Positions 21,527 through 32,483 are shown, numbered from the stretch's first letter. The stretch is DNA of 64,000 bases from Eurosta solidaginis (GCF_040869045.1 NC_090321.1:137011689-137075688); one strand, 5' to 3'. Notes: a model not told the origin generated them from the sequence alone. Made by a program: numbers and translations.

Positions 21527-22349
21527 ATGGGCTCGCCCATGGAAAGTGCGTGGGACTGACGGCTAGAGTTGTTGACACTGTCAATGATGGGGAGAAGGGA
21601 GTACGTTGGTCATGCATTAAATGCAGATCAACTGAGGTTGACCTATTTAAACTGTTTAGACAAACACGAAATGCGTTTTCTGATATTGCTAAAGGGTTTT
21701 CCATAATCACGGAAAAGTTCAATCAATATGATAGCTTGTTCAAATCCTTCAAGTGTTTGGATGAGTTACCGCATTGTTTAAATAGAAATAAAGACAACCG
21801 CGATAATAATCAAAATCATTCTGAAGACTCACCTAATGCTTTGAATATTAATCCTGCTCAGAACATTAATCTTCCGCAAGTGGGGCTCATAGACTTGGCT
21901 TCCCCTAATCCGCAAGCTGTGGTTTCACCCACTTCTAAGGCCGCGGAAAAAACCTTAGAGCCTCAAACTGTAACTTCTGAAACTGTAACTTCTCAATCTG
22001 TGACTTCTTATTCAGTAGCACCGGCTAAGAAGCTGGTTGTAGTCCCGCTCAAAAAATCGATTTTTGTATCTCGCTTTGACAAAGACACTTCCGTTGAGGA
22101 TATCAAGTCTTATGTCACTTCGAAAATTAAGGCTGACGGCATGACTTTAAGAAAATTTAAATTTAATTACGAAAGGAACATTTCTTCATTTAGAATGATG
22201 TCTACTCAGAAAATTTTGATAAACTTTTGGACAGCGCATTTTGGCCGCCAGGGGCTTTTGTTCGCGAATTTGTGCATAAGACTATTGAGATTACTCAAAA
22301 TGTAGCAAAAATTCCTCCTCAAAGTTCCGATCCAAAAAACTTAATTTAA
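21527..22349 (+). pseudogene. LINE copy B, ORF1
   Basis: Coding starts in mid-protein (DGLAH, then KCVGLTARVVD), which matches the cysteine cluster of copy A. It continues through WSCIKC, a long asparagine- and serine/threonine-rich spacer and KKSIFVSRFDKDTS. A one-base shift near 22,195 moves the frame, and the end (FWPPGAFVREFVHKTIE) is read in the next frame to a TAA at 22,347. ORF1 of such LINEs binds the element RNA. The annotated Met at 21,550 is internal. The real start has been lost. Confidence 0.75.
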
Positions 22350-24971
22350 TATCTTGCTTAAGCATTTACTGTCAAAACGTTAGAGGCTTAAATACTAAAT
22401 TAACTGACTTATATATGAAAACCATTCACTGTAACTATAATATTATTGCTTTTACCGAAACATGGCTGAAACCCAATGCCCAATGTTTTAAATTCCGAAA
22501 TTTTTTGTGGTGAGTATCAGACCTATAGAAATGATCGCTTAAATAGGACCGGAGGTGGTGTCTTGCTAGCTGTACATTCTTCAATTCCATCTGAAGATGT
22601 TAATTTAGCCGAAGTTGATTCCATCGAGTTTAAATGCATTCGAATCTTACTAGACCGGGGTCATATTTACTTAGCCGTTTGCTATATTCCACCGTCTTCT
22701 GATCTATCAGTGTATATGCACCATAATTCACTGTTACAATCAGTCAATTCGATGATAAAGTCCACGGACTCAATGATTGCTTTAGGCGACTTTAACCTGC
22801 CACATATATCTTGGAATACCGTTGATCACAATATTGTCCCCGTATCATCCAAGATGCATAACAATGACTTTTTGGATGGAATTACTGATCTTTGCCTTAA
22901 TCAGATCAACTTCTTTCCAAATAAGTATGGTTAATTCTTAGACTTAGCATTTGTTGACGACATATCTAAATTCTCTATAAATCGGTGTGAACCTCTTGTT
23001 TTGCCAGAAGACGCTTACCATCCTTCTTTTGAGATAACTTACGAAATCATAAGCAACGAAGTCGGCTGCACTAACAAAACATGTGTCTCTACCAGATGCT
23101 TTGATTTTTCCAAAACTAATTTCAACAATTTAAATAAAGAGCTTTCTGAGATAACTTGGCCTCGATATAAAGAGGATGTAGAGGAAAACGTTTTACATTT
23201 TAATAAAACCATTTATACTTTATTTGAAAAACATGTGCCCAAACGCAAATGCTCGTACATTGAACCAGTGCAAGCCTGGTTTACTAAAGATTTAAAAGCT
23301 TTAAAAAATAAGAAATTACGTTTACTCAAATTATATAAGAGAACCGGTTTATATTCTTATTATGCACAGTACGCTATTTTCCGTCATAAGTATTTTGAAC
23401 TTAATAAAAAGTGTTATAAAGCTTACATATGTAAAATTAAAAGAAACATTATTTGCCACCCGAAGTCTTTTTATGATGTCGTAAATTCTAAACGCAGAAC
23501 TAACGGATTTCCTTCTGCCATGAAGTTTAGAAATAGCATTTCCAGCGACGATCAAGAGATTGCAAACTTCTTCGCTCAATTCTTTCACTCTAATTACTCT
23601 GCTGTGGTTGATTCATCACCTACAAGTTATCCGTATGAGCTCCATTCTAGTAACTCAATATATGCCCCACATTTGCTGCCTGAAGATGTTCTACTACATC
23701 TAAAGACCCTAAAAGAATCCTTCAAATACCGTCCCGATTTGATACCAACATGTTTTCTTAAAAAATGTGCGGAATACATTTACCAGCCCCTTACTGATCT
23801 GTTTAACCTCTCTTTAAATAATGACATTTTCCCGACGGCTTGGAAGGAATCTTTTCTTGTCCCACTCCATAAAAAAGGAAGCATGTCGTCTATTGAAAAC
23901 TATCGTGGAATAGCAAAGCTCTCCGCTATCCCTAAGCTTTTCGAAGCAATCGTTACTAATCACCTTACATTTTCGATTTCTACATTGATAGATAGTTCTC
24001 AGCATGGCTTTTGTAGAGCCAAATCAACCACAACCAATTTGCTTGAATTTACAACTCACGTCTTTAATGGGTTTAGAAACAATCATCATACCGACGTTAT
24101 ATACACTGATTTCAGCAAAGCATTCGACAAAGTACGCCACTCATTACTTGTTTATAAACTCGAATTGCTTGGTTTTCAACCTGGCCTAACTCGCTGGATC
24201 TCCTCCTATCTTTGCGGTAGAACTCAAAGAGTCATTTTTAAAAAAATTTGTTCGAATATCATCGATGTTCCCTCCGGTGTGCCTCAGGGCAGCCATCTCG
24301 GTCCTATTCTGTTTTTGATCTTTATAAACGATGTTTCCACAACTATAAAATATTCTAAAATTTTAATGTATGCCGACGACGTAAAACCTTTTAAGTCATA
24401 CGCGTCGGTTGAAGAACGTTCTGTACTCCAGGCGGATTTAAATCGTTTAGTTACTTGGTGTAATTCGAATTTTATGCCTCTCAACATAGAAAAATGTAAA
24501 TCCAGTTGTTTTTTCACGTGGGAACATACACGAACGATAATTTGGAATCCGCGTTATCAAGTTCATGTGGATAGACTAGAATCAATACAAAAACAGTTTT
24601 TACTTTTCGCCTTTAGAAATCTTCAATGGGACTCTCCGTATAATCTTCCTCCTTACACTAATCGATTAAAACTAATAAATCTTCCTACCCTTGCAAGTCG
24701 TAGAGAAATGCTAGGTGTACTATTTATGGCTAGACTTTTAAATGGATCGATTTCAAGCCCATTTCTATTGAACGAAGTAAACTCGAATGTTCCATGCCGA
24801 GTTTCAAGGCATTATAAACCTATAATTCTTAAACAATGCAGAAGCAATTTCCAACTACACGACCCTTTTCTATGTTTGTGTGAAGATTATAACTCTCACT
24901 CGAGAATAATTGATGTTTCGGACTCGCTCTTTGCCATTAAAAAGACGGTTCTATCTTCTCTTAATAATTAA
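22340..24971 (+). pseudogene. LINE copy B, ORF2 (APE endonuclease and reverse transcriptase)
   Basis: The endonuclease motifs are YCQNVRGLN, AFTETWLKPN, RNDRLNRTGGGVLL, GDFNLPHISWN (22,785-) and LDLAFVDD. The RT motifs are ESFLVPLHKKGS, NYRGIAKLSAIPK, QHGFCRAKSTTTNLL, YTDFSKAFDKVRH, SGVPQGSHLGP and an intact MYADD at 24,366-24,380. Only two lesions separate this from a full frame: a shift near 22,480 and one TAA at 22,932-22,934. The C-terminal domain after EKCKSSCFF appears shortened compared with typical family members. ORF2 starts a few bases before ORF1 stops, a compact arrangement seen in LINEs. Confidence 0.9.
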
Positions 24972-25140
24972 AAAATTATATTTATAATTTTAGTCTATTG
25001 TATTTTATGAATCTATATTTCTCAGCTGATGAGTTTCTCTGTAGCTGAGCGGTTTTAGATCTCGGCGCTTAAGAAGCCTCTGCCTCTCAAAGACTCGGTA
25101 ACAAACAAATTATAAGTAACACATAAATAAGAAACACTGT

Positions 25141-25165
25141 GCGGCGGCGGCGTACATCTCTACCA
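25141..25165 (-). mobile_element. Right end of the TAGAG hAT-like element
   Basis: Read on the minus strand, 25,165 begins TAGAGATGTACGCCGCCGCC, which matches the left end TAGAGGTTTACGCCG at 9,471 and 16,676. It is followed by CCATGGAC at 25,166-25,173, the same 8 bp that precedes the left end at 9,463-9,470 and 16,668-16,675. The rest of the element is cut off by LINE copy B. Confidence 0.6.
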
Positions 25166-25239
25166 TGGACCCATAAGAAAAATACCGCCGAAAACCTCAC
25201 TAACAAAATTTTCACCCTAAGCCATCAGGAGTTCAGAAT

Positions 25240-25659
25240 GCCCCCATCGGGTAAGAGGGTAAGAATATACCCGCGGTAGGTATGCCTGTCGTAAGAGGCG
25301 ACTAAAATACCAGATTCAAGGGGTGTGTAGCGCAACCCTTCAGGTTGCCAGCGCAATATATAGCTTCTCCAAACCTAATTGTCAACCTCACCTATCCGCG
25401 GCGAATCCTGTTTCACTAAAAGACGAGGCTCTGGCGACCCCGAGCTCCTCATGAAACTTGGGGGTGGGGAGGGAGGGGATGGCCTGAAGGTTTAATGTGG
25501 CCACATAAATCATTCCCGAGATGGTCGGGCTAACACCTTAATGGTGCTGTGGTACCGGAGCGTACCGGATCTGTATCCGGCAAAGGACCATCACATCGAT
25601 AACACTCCCCAAAGCCTTCGGGGAGCAACCTTATCGCTACAACAACAACAACAACAACA
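25240..25659 (+). mobile_element. SINE-like retroposon with (CAA)n tail, 12-bp TSD
   Basis: This 420-bp insertion is flanked by perfect GGAGTTCAGAAT (25,228-25,239 and 25,660-25,671). It ends in a CAA repeat preceded by a hairpin (CTCCCCAAAGCCTTCGGGGAG). It includes the segment TGCCTGTCGTAAGAGGCGAC near its 5' end. A second copy is at 31,926-32,351. It has no coding capacity. The tail and TSD point to LINE-driven retroposition. I cannot name the partner LINE. Confidence 0.85.
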
Positions 25660-26320
25660 GGAGTTCAGAATAGACAACGACAGGAAAATAGAAAATATCC
25701 TACTCAAAAATGGATACCCTAATACAGTGATTGAAATGTTTATACAAACAACAATTAATAAATTAGAACAGGAACACAGAACTATGGAAAAAAACAAGAA
25801 CGGGAAAATAAAGTGTACACAGGAGTCACATATATACAACAAAACATTAAATAAAATTATGAACAACAACAACAACACATGCCTTGTATACAAACCGCAG
25901 TGTACCCTAAATAAAATATTTACACAAACAAAAGACAAAATAGACAAAGAACAACAACACAATGTCTTATACGAAATAAAATGCCGTGGTAAAGTTGGCG
26001 AAAACTGCAACAAAATATACATTGGTACAACAAAACGTGCATTGGGAATTCGAGTGAATGAGCACAAAGCAGACGCGAGAAATAACAAAACGAATACAGC
26101 TTTAGCTGACCACCTTACAAACAACAAACATTCAGCGGACTTTACAAATGTACGACTACTAGACGTAGAAAGAAAAACAAAAGCCCGACTGACACTGGAA
26201 GGACTGAGGATACAACAACGAATAAAAGATGCTGTCAATTTTAAAGAAGACGTGGACAACATAAATTGCGCTTATTCAACAGCGATTTCGGAGAATAAAC
26301 ATGAATGCTCACGGAAATAG
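25660..26320 (+). pseudogene. PLE GIY-YIG endonuclease domain
   Basis: This is an open frame from the end of the SINE-like insert to 26,320. The domain has VLYEIKC, then KIYIGTTKRALGIRVNEH, then ADHLTNNKHSADF, then LTLEGLRIQQR. These correspond to the GIY (here YEI), YIG, catalytic arginine and catalytic glutamate of the family. A cysteine pair precedes the YIG motif (CRGKVGENC). GIY-YIG nucleases make the target nick in PLEs. The domain itself looks intact, but its RT is absent. The frame is open through the SINE tail, giving a glutamine run before EFRIDNDRK and a potential chimeric ORF from 25,541. Confidence 0.85.
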
Positions 26321-26408
26321 TCGATAGTTATTATTAATATATTGTGAATTGTTTTCAATGTTCTTTGTTTATATGTTATAATTTAATGTTATATGTATTA
26401 GAGATATA

Positions 26409-26768
26409 AAGAATAAATGTAAGGCGCGATAACCTCCGAAGAGATCTAAGGCCGAGCTCCTCTTCCAATTTGCGTCGTGCTCCTCTTGATTTTCCCTACA
26501 AATTGGCCGGATGGGGCCTACATGATTTTATGCCGACTCCGAACGGCATCTGCAAGGCAGATGAGTTTTCACTGAGAGCTTTTCATGGCAGAAATACACC
26601 CGGAGCGCTTGCCAAACACTGCCGGGGGGCGACCCCACTTAGAAAAATTGTCTTCTAATTGAAAAAACTTATTTCTAAAAATTTTGATGTTGCTTTGCTC
26701 GGGGTTTGAACCCAGGGCATCCGGTGTGATAGGCGGAGCACGCTACCATCACACCACGGTGGCCGCAA
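26409..26768 (-). mobile_element. tRNA-derived SINE, complete, 13-bp TSD
   Basis: The SINE is read on the minus strand. Its head at 26,765-26,697 is tRNA-like, with A-box-like GTGTGATGGTAGCGTGCTCC and B-box GGGTTCAAACC (26,713-26,703). The body follows, with a 3' end TTATCGCGCCTTACATTTATT. Perfect TATTAGAGATATA repeats flank it (26,396-26,408 and 26,769-26,781). It inserted into the first bases of a TAGAG element end. Similar bodies occur at 26,854-27,190, 48.5 kb and 56.2 kb. Confidence 0.9.
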
Positions 26769-26781
26769 TATTAGAGATATA

Positions 26782-26843
26782 CGCCGCCGATAAACGTCGC
26801 CGCCGCCGGCGCCGCCGATTTTTGTCGTTTTTGGCTTCATACC
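26782..26843 (+). mobile_element. GCC-rich start of another TAGAG element
   Basis: If the SINE and one TSD are removed, the sequence reads TAGAGATATACGCCGCCG followed by further GCC repeats. This matches the left end at 9,471 and the right end at 25,165. It directly abuts the PLE 3' UTR. The rest of this element is not identified. Confidence 0.5.
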
Positions 26844-26853
26844 TTTCATGAAT

Positions 26854-27190
26854 AAAAAAAAAATAAATGTAAGGCGCGATACCCTCCGAAGAGATCTAAG
26901 GCCGAGCTTCTCTTCCAATTTGCGTCGTGCTCCTATTTTTTCCTACAAACTGGCGGGATGGGACCTGCTTGTTTAATGCCGACTCCGAACGGAGTTTTCA
27001 CTGAGAGCTTTTAATGCAGAAATACACTCGTAGTACTTGCCAAACACTGCCGAGAGGTGACCCGCTTAGAAAAATTTTCTTCTAATTGAAAAAACTTGTT
27101 TCTAAAGTTTTTGATGTTGCTTTTCCGGGGCGTGAACCTAGTATCTTCGGTGTGGTAGGCGGAGAACGCTACCATCACACCCCGGCGGCC
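26854..27190 (-). mobile_element. tRNA-derived SINE, second copy
   Basis: This is the same family as the SINE just upstream, in the same orientation, with a shorter body and a decayed B-box (GGTTCACGCCC). Its A-rich junction is at 26,854-26,861. The flanks TTTCATGAAT (26,844-26,853) and TTTCAAGAAT (27,191-27,200) form a 10-bp TSD with one mismatch, so this copy is probably older. Confidence 0.85.
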
Positions 27191-27200
27191 TTTCAAGAAT

Positions 27201-28087
27201 GGGGCTGAATAATAATCGTATCCCATTCGTAATCTCCAAAGAATCGGCTCTATAAGATAAGAAATATATAGTGAACAGATGTACATACCTAAACGATTTT
27301 TAAGATAAATATAAAATAAAAAAATAGGTAGGTACTTCGTGTGAGGATGCAAAGTTTCACGTTTTTTGTGGTCTGCATATAAAAACTATGACTACGAATT
27401 GCGGATTTTAATAATATATGACGTAAACGTAAGTATTTGATGAAATTTGAAGCTTCTAGCCGTAAAAAAGGGACAGCAATGACAGATCATATGGGGTATA
27501 TACTATATATACCACCGATATCAATGAGTTTTTCAGACAACAATATATGGTATATACGTATGCATTTGGTGAAATTTGTAGCTTCTAGCTGTCAAAATGG
27601 GGCCGTAATTACGAAAAGTTTCTTATCTAAACAATCGGTTGTGGGGGATATATACTATATATATAATATATATACTATAGATCTCATCCATTTTTTCAGT
27701 TAACAATATGTGCAATGTACGAAAGCATATGGTGAAGTATGAAGCTTCAATCTGATAAATTGAGGAAGATATCACAAAAATCCTCTTTTTCTGGAAAATC
27801 GGTTGTATGGAGGATATATATACCGATCCGGCCGGTTCCGACAAATGTCTAAACGGACACCTAAATATACCCGCTCACCAAATTTTATCAAGATATCTCA
27901 AAAATTGAGGGCCTAGTTTGCATACAAGCAGAAAGACGGATAGACGGAGATGGCTAAATCAACTCAACTCGTCGTCCTGATTATTTCGGTATACTTCATG
28001 GCGGGTCTATCTATTTTCCTTTAAGGACTTACAATTTTGAGATTCGTGCCAAAGTTAATATACCATTTCGTTTTCAGGAAAGTTATA
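27201..28087 (+). repeat. Degenerate dispersed repeat with three imperfect internal units
   Basis: From about 27,430 three degenerate units, spaced about 120-160 bp, contain variants of GGTGAAATTTGAAGCTTCTA. A 3' part follows, with AGACGGATAGACGGAGATGG and the ending TTAATATACCATTTCG. A related trailer (GACGGACATGGCTCAATC) occurs at 60,899, so both belong to a broad class of dipteran repeats. It has no coding sequence. 27,201-27,420 shows nothing recognisable. Confidence 0.5.
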
Positions 28088-30356
28088 AAAACAGGCGTTT
28101 TCGATGTCAGCTTAACACGGACTTTGCATCACCCAATTCAGCAAGTTATTCAAACAAAACACTAAAGGAAAAGTTATATAATAACTTTATATGCTCAATT
28201 TGCATATTTTTTTCGAAAAATTAATAATGAACAATGAATTCAAATAAAATGACCCAAGGCGAACCAATGGCGGATACAGGGGGGGGGGGGGCGATGGGGC
28301 GATCGCCCCCTCCAGACCTACCTGAATAAATATTGGGCGTGCTTAATTTGCCAGAAATTGAAATGCATTTTTTAGATTTCCGTAAAATTGAGATTGAATG
28401 AAATATTTCTTATCTTCTTTTGTCTGCTTGTCTAGCGAAAAAAGGTAAATAATAAATAAGTGAGCTTTGCTTTTTCCGCTTATTGCCGCAGATATGCCAT
28501 GGTTTGTGAATAAAATAGTTGAATCATGGTGACCTTGCAAAACATAAAAAAATTCTTCACATCACAAACCAACTTCATTTTTTTTTTATAAAAGTTCCGG
28601 AACACACTTAATATGTCATTTCATTTATGCAATATCAGAGCCACTGATGACCTGATACGAAACTTTTATTCTCTCTCAATTCGTTTCCAGGAATGGGGCT
28701 CGAAATCAGCTGTCTGTTCATTCAATTGTAAACAAAAGTTCATTCGTTTCCAAGATTGGGATCTGAAGTCAAATTATTCATCTCTTTTTTTCCTTTTTTG
28801 ATTGCTGCAATAGATATAGATTCAAAATAACTCCACTTAGTTAAAGCCACAAGTGAAACTCTCTTATCAGAAAGAACTAGCGTCTACCTTTGGGCTGTAT
28901 AAAATCATTTCTTGATTGTTTTTTGTTCGAATTCTTTCAATTAGTTGAGCTAATTTGAGTGCTTAAATATAAATTCGATACGTTTATTTGTAATTATGTA
29001 AAAATGGTGTTCTGAAGTTAATCATTAATTTATATTACTGACCTCCATCGCAAAAATGGATTATGAGCTTTCGGCCATGATCGCCCCCCCTCATCTGGAG
29101 ACCTGTATCCGCCCCTGAGGCGAACATGTTTTCAAATTGTCCTCAAAGTGTTCAAAAAAGCAAATTACCCGAAAAAGGTGCCGATTTTTAAAAAAAAATT
29201 GTATATCCCGATTGGCTAAAATAATAAGCGAAATCAGTGATGCAAAATCCTTTAGTAGATTTTAAGGGCATAAACACTCCTTCGAAATGTTTCTTACCTC
29301 ATATTTAAGTTGTGGATATATGTACAAACGTATGAGAAGGGTTTGAAAAATCACTGGGACTTACATTCAAACATCTGTTGTTTATTTGCGAAACTATACA
29401 ATAGCGTCTGAAATGTTAATTTTGATTTTCACACTTCATCCTTCAACACCCAAGTCTCCCGGTTTGACATTTCCTAAAGTTGGCGGCCCTATCCAAAATT
29501 AGTCCCTTGGAGTGAATCACATTGATTGTAGCCTATCAACCAAGTTTAAATATCACCTACACGTTACGGCTCCTTTTACAAATGTGAATAAGTAGGCACA
29601 TATATTTACCAGGTGAGGTTTTGTCCTTCGCAAGAACACTCAAAGTGGTGAAGCAAAAGCTTTCCCAAGACAGTCGAACTAATGACCGTGAGTGCTACTA
29701 CCCTAACGTAGTCGACAGTCGAACTAGACTGAAGCTACGCGGTCATCCATAATGAGCTCTTATAAAGGCCGGAAAATAGCAGTTAACAGCTTTCAATTTA
29801 AAATCGGTCGACTTCCATTCTAAGATATCGTTTTGATTTAACGAAAACTACTGAAATCAATGTTGTGAACATAAACGTCTGAAAACTTTGGTATACATTT
29901 TAAAAATTTTATCCAGGGTCCTTGTAAAATTTTAATTATGTAGATGCGCCGAGGATTATACGATTTTCACCCATTATGCAATAACATCCACTTAGTCTGC
30001 TTATGATTTCGAGGGCGGCATTCTTGGCCGAATATTCACTCCCTAACGCTTCAAGGTGTTTCTCTGGTGGAGCTCGGCAGCATAGCGCGACAAAAGTATC
30101 CGTTGGATAGTCTTCGGAGCTACACCGAGAGCTTCTAGGAAAGTGACGTCGACGAAGGTATGAGTTCGAAGTCACAGTGCTATAGCTTCTGTGATGGCAT
30201 ATGGTGTGAGGGTCAGGAGACGCGGTAGCGACTGATGGTCGGGATTGCTACTGTTCGCAAATCGGGAAATGTAGCTCTTAAAACAGCCGAAAATACTGGA
30301 CGCGCCCTGTGTCACGAGAGTCAAAGGTATTAATAGACCATTAATAGCAACCGTAA
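28088..30356 (-). mobile_element. Non-coding repeat, inverted copy 3, interrupted by a MITE
   Basis: The reverse complement matches 9,972-11,340 over its whole length once the 853-bp MITE is removed. It is more diverged than copies 1 and 2 are from each other. Two short frames (30,172-30,393 and 29,936-30,175) have peptide-level resemblance to the other copies (AINGLLI, then QGASS, then GCF; and EKHLEALGSEYSAKNAALEI), but they are broken in those copies. I do not recognise a protein. Confidence 0.7.
28265..29117. mobile_element. hAT-type MITE, 853 bp, perfect 8-bp TSD
   Basis: The left end is CAATGGCGGATACAGG followed by a G run. The right end, reversed, is CAGGGGCGGATACAGG. The TSD AGGCGAAC is at 28,257-28,264 and 29,118-29,125. 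Two unoccupied sites exist in the window, at 11,191-11,198 and 18,396-18,403 on the other strand. This TIR is typical of one hAT group. It has no transposase, so it depends on another element. Confidence 0.95.
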
Positions 30357-31407
30357 GTAAAATGTGTTTTCTAATTGCCACTATATTTAGCAATATTAAA
30401 CACTATATTTATTGAAACACAAGAGCACAGATAAAAAAAATCAACAACAAAGCTTGACGATTGCGACAAGTTCTTGAAGGATGAAAATGTGACAACTGAA
30501 GTAGTTTGGGCATATTAACTGGTGCAACACTACATATCTATTACGGGTAACAGTGTCCTTATCCTTGTTTTATCGGGATGTACATGGCCTTGCAGTTTCA
30601 TTATAATTTTCCTATATCAGCAAGCAGCTCACTCTCCATCACCAGCAGGACCTGCAACATCATCGCAATAACCGATTCAGCTTGTTCTTTGAGGTTAAAT
30701 TTTTAAACACCTAGACGTATCTTAACCTTAATAGGAAAACACGATTCAGATGTCTTGCTAAAGGCTGAGCTATTAGGTTTTTTCTAGTTTATCATGCAAG
30801 GAGCCCTTTTCGGCGTCAGAAGAAGTTGCCGGCGAAGTTCCATTTTATTCTGTCCATTATACTGCCGTTTTCTTTGTAGAAGGCCTTTGCACCGCTAAGT
30901 AATATAAGTAATAAGAATAAGAAGGCATAGATGCTGTCTCATGTGGAGATACGCCACAGGTACATACGAGGTGGGTTTTGTCGAAGGCTGAGATAAGCTC
31001 AGCCGCTCCAGGGTCAGGCGAAGATCCCACAAACCTCTACCAATTAATAACACAATTAGTTGTTGTTTTGTTCCGAACACGCACAGACACGATGCGGCTT
31101 TTGACTTTCGATGCCGACAGCCTTTGATCCCAGAGAGAGGGAGAGGGATGCTACGGATAATAGCGCGGGAGCGGTGGAAGCGGGCCTCAAAAATGATGGT
31201 ACAGGTCGCGGTTCTCAGGGAATGGTGGTGATGATCCTCAAATAATATCTTACCCCCAGAAAAAGCTTACTCGGATTGTTTCAGGCGGGTTACGATGGTG
31301 CTCCTATGGCTAATGATTGACGGCGGCGGACAGGAAGGGTGCGGTTTGACCTAGGTGAAGTATATTTTTGTTAGTGATGCCAAACGTACAAATTTATGTA
31401 TATACAT
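30357..31407. other. No recognised feature
   Basis: I see no coding similarity and no repeat shared with the window. The stretch 30,940-31,350 is less AT-rich and may be old transposon sequence, but I cannot assign it. Confidence 0.4.
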
Positions 31408-32483
31408 TAGGGCGGGTCGATTTAAAAATCGCCCATTGCTCTGTGAAAATCGTATTCTAGGGATCAAAATAAGAAACTTTGCCGAAGGAACCATTCCTCT
31501 AAAACGAATTCTGATGCCCCCCCCCCCCCCCCCCCCTTTGGGTCGAACTTTTGGGTAGGGGCAATTTCAATTCTACCTGCTGTATCTTGTGGTGGCTTAA
31601 AAAAAACAACACAAGCAATTTTACGATCTGCAATTGTGTCACAGTGATACCTTCATTTTTTAAAACGGTTGAATAAAAAACCCACACAACTATGTTTACG
31701 ACATGCAAATGCATCACAGTGATGCCTTGGTTTTAAAAGGGGATTGTAAAAACGCTAATTTCTAATAATTTTTTTTAATTTCTTTTCTATTACTAAGTTA
31801 AATTCATTTTTTCATTTACATATGTTCTGACTAAATAAATTTCTAAAGAGAAAAATAAACTCCAAAAAGAAAAAACATAGGCATTTCAATGTGGGATTTT
31901 TCAAAACTTGCCCCTACGACCCAAATGTCCCCCTCCCCAGCGGGTTAGGGGGTCAGAATATACCCGCGGTAGGTATGCTTGTCGTAAGAGGCGACTAAAT
32001 ACCAGATTCAAGGGGCTGTGTAGCGCAACCCTTCAGGTTGCCAGCGCAATATATAGCTTCTCCAAACCCAATTGTCAACCTCACCTATCCGCGGCGAATC
32101 CTGTTTCACTAACAGACGAGGCTCTGGCGACCACCAGCTGCTCATGGAACTTGGGGGTGGGGAGGGAGGGATAGTCTGAAGGTTTAATGTGGCCATATAA
32201 ATCGTTCCCGAGATGGTCGGGCTAGCACCTTAATGGTGCTGTGTTACCGGAGCGTACCGGATCTGTATCCAGCAAAGGACCATCACATCGATAACACTCC
32301 CCAAAGCCTTCGGGGAGCAACCTTATCGCTACAACAACAACAACAACAACAACCCAAAGGGGGACATCAGAATTCGTTAGAGGTATGGTTCCTTCGGCAA
32401 AGTTTCTTATTTTGATCCCTAGAATATGATTTTCAGAGAGCAATGGGCGATTTTTTTGCCTCCCCACAAATCGACCCGGCCTA
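31408..32483. mobile_element. hAT-like MITE with about 130-bp TIRs, containing a SINE
   Basis: The left arm starts TAGGGCGGGTCGATTT and the right arm, reversed, starts TAGGCCGGGTCGATTT. They stay similar for about 130 bp (for example GGGATCAAAATAAGAAACTT). The 8-bp TSD ATATACAT lies at 31,400-31,407 and 32,484-32,491. The interior holds a C run (31,517-31,537) and a duplicated motif around GCATCACAGTGATGCC. Without the SINE the element is about 640 bp. Confidence 0.9.
31926..32351 (+). mobile_element. (CAA)n-tailed SINE-like retroposon, second copy
   Basis: This is about 90% or more like the copy at 25,240-25,659 by eye, with the same hairpin before the CAA tail. The flanking ACCCAAA (31,919-31,925 and 32,352-32,358) is a 7-bp TSD. 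It inserted into the right TIR arm of the hAT-like MITE. Confidence 0.85.

Larger units (their letters stand above)
21523..25135 (+). mobile_element. CR1/Jockey-superfamily LINE, copy B, nearly complete
   Basis: This copy runs ORF1 (21,527-22,349), ORF2 (22,340-24,971) and a short 3' UTR. It is cut at its 5' side inside the PHD-like cluster of ORF1. Its flanks, TTCTACACGA on the left and AAACACTGTGCGG on the right, are contiguous in reverse complement at 11,585-11,610. The LINE therefore inserted into a copy of the TAGAG repeat. No long TSD is visible. Confidence 0.85.
25166..26397 (+). mobile_element. PLE fragment with GIY-YIG endonuclease and 3' UTR
   Basis: The fragment starts at the PLE site CCATGGACCCA and continues the linker (NLTNKIFTLSHQEFRM). 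It is interrupted by a SINE-like insertion (25,240-25,659), resumes at the duplicated target, and runs to the GIY-YIG domain and 3' UTR. It ends at about 26,397 where another TAGAG end begins. It supplies the part of the PLE that is missing from the two copies to the left. Confidence 0.85.

Noticed and set aside
25591..26262. A 223-codon minus-strand frame opposite the GIY-YIG domain
   Set aside because: It is the antisense shadow of the PLE coding sequence and the (CAA)n tail, and has no motif of its own.
26697..26765. A functional tRNA gene on the minus strand
   Set aside because: The A and B boxes are good, but the sequence continues into a SINE body with a TSD around the whole, and the cloverleaf stems are imperfect. 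It is a SINE head.
30172..30393. A 73-codon frame with a hydrophobic start in the inverted copy of the 2.2-kb repeat
   Set aside because: The other two copies have stops in the same frame and no known protein is recognisable. It is mentioned only as an observation.
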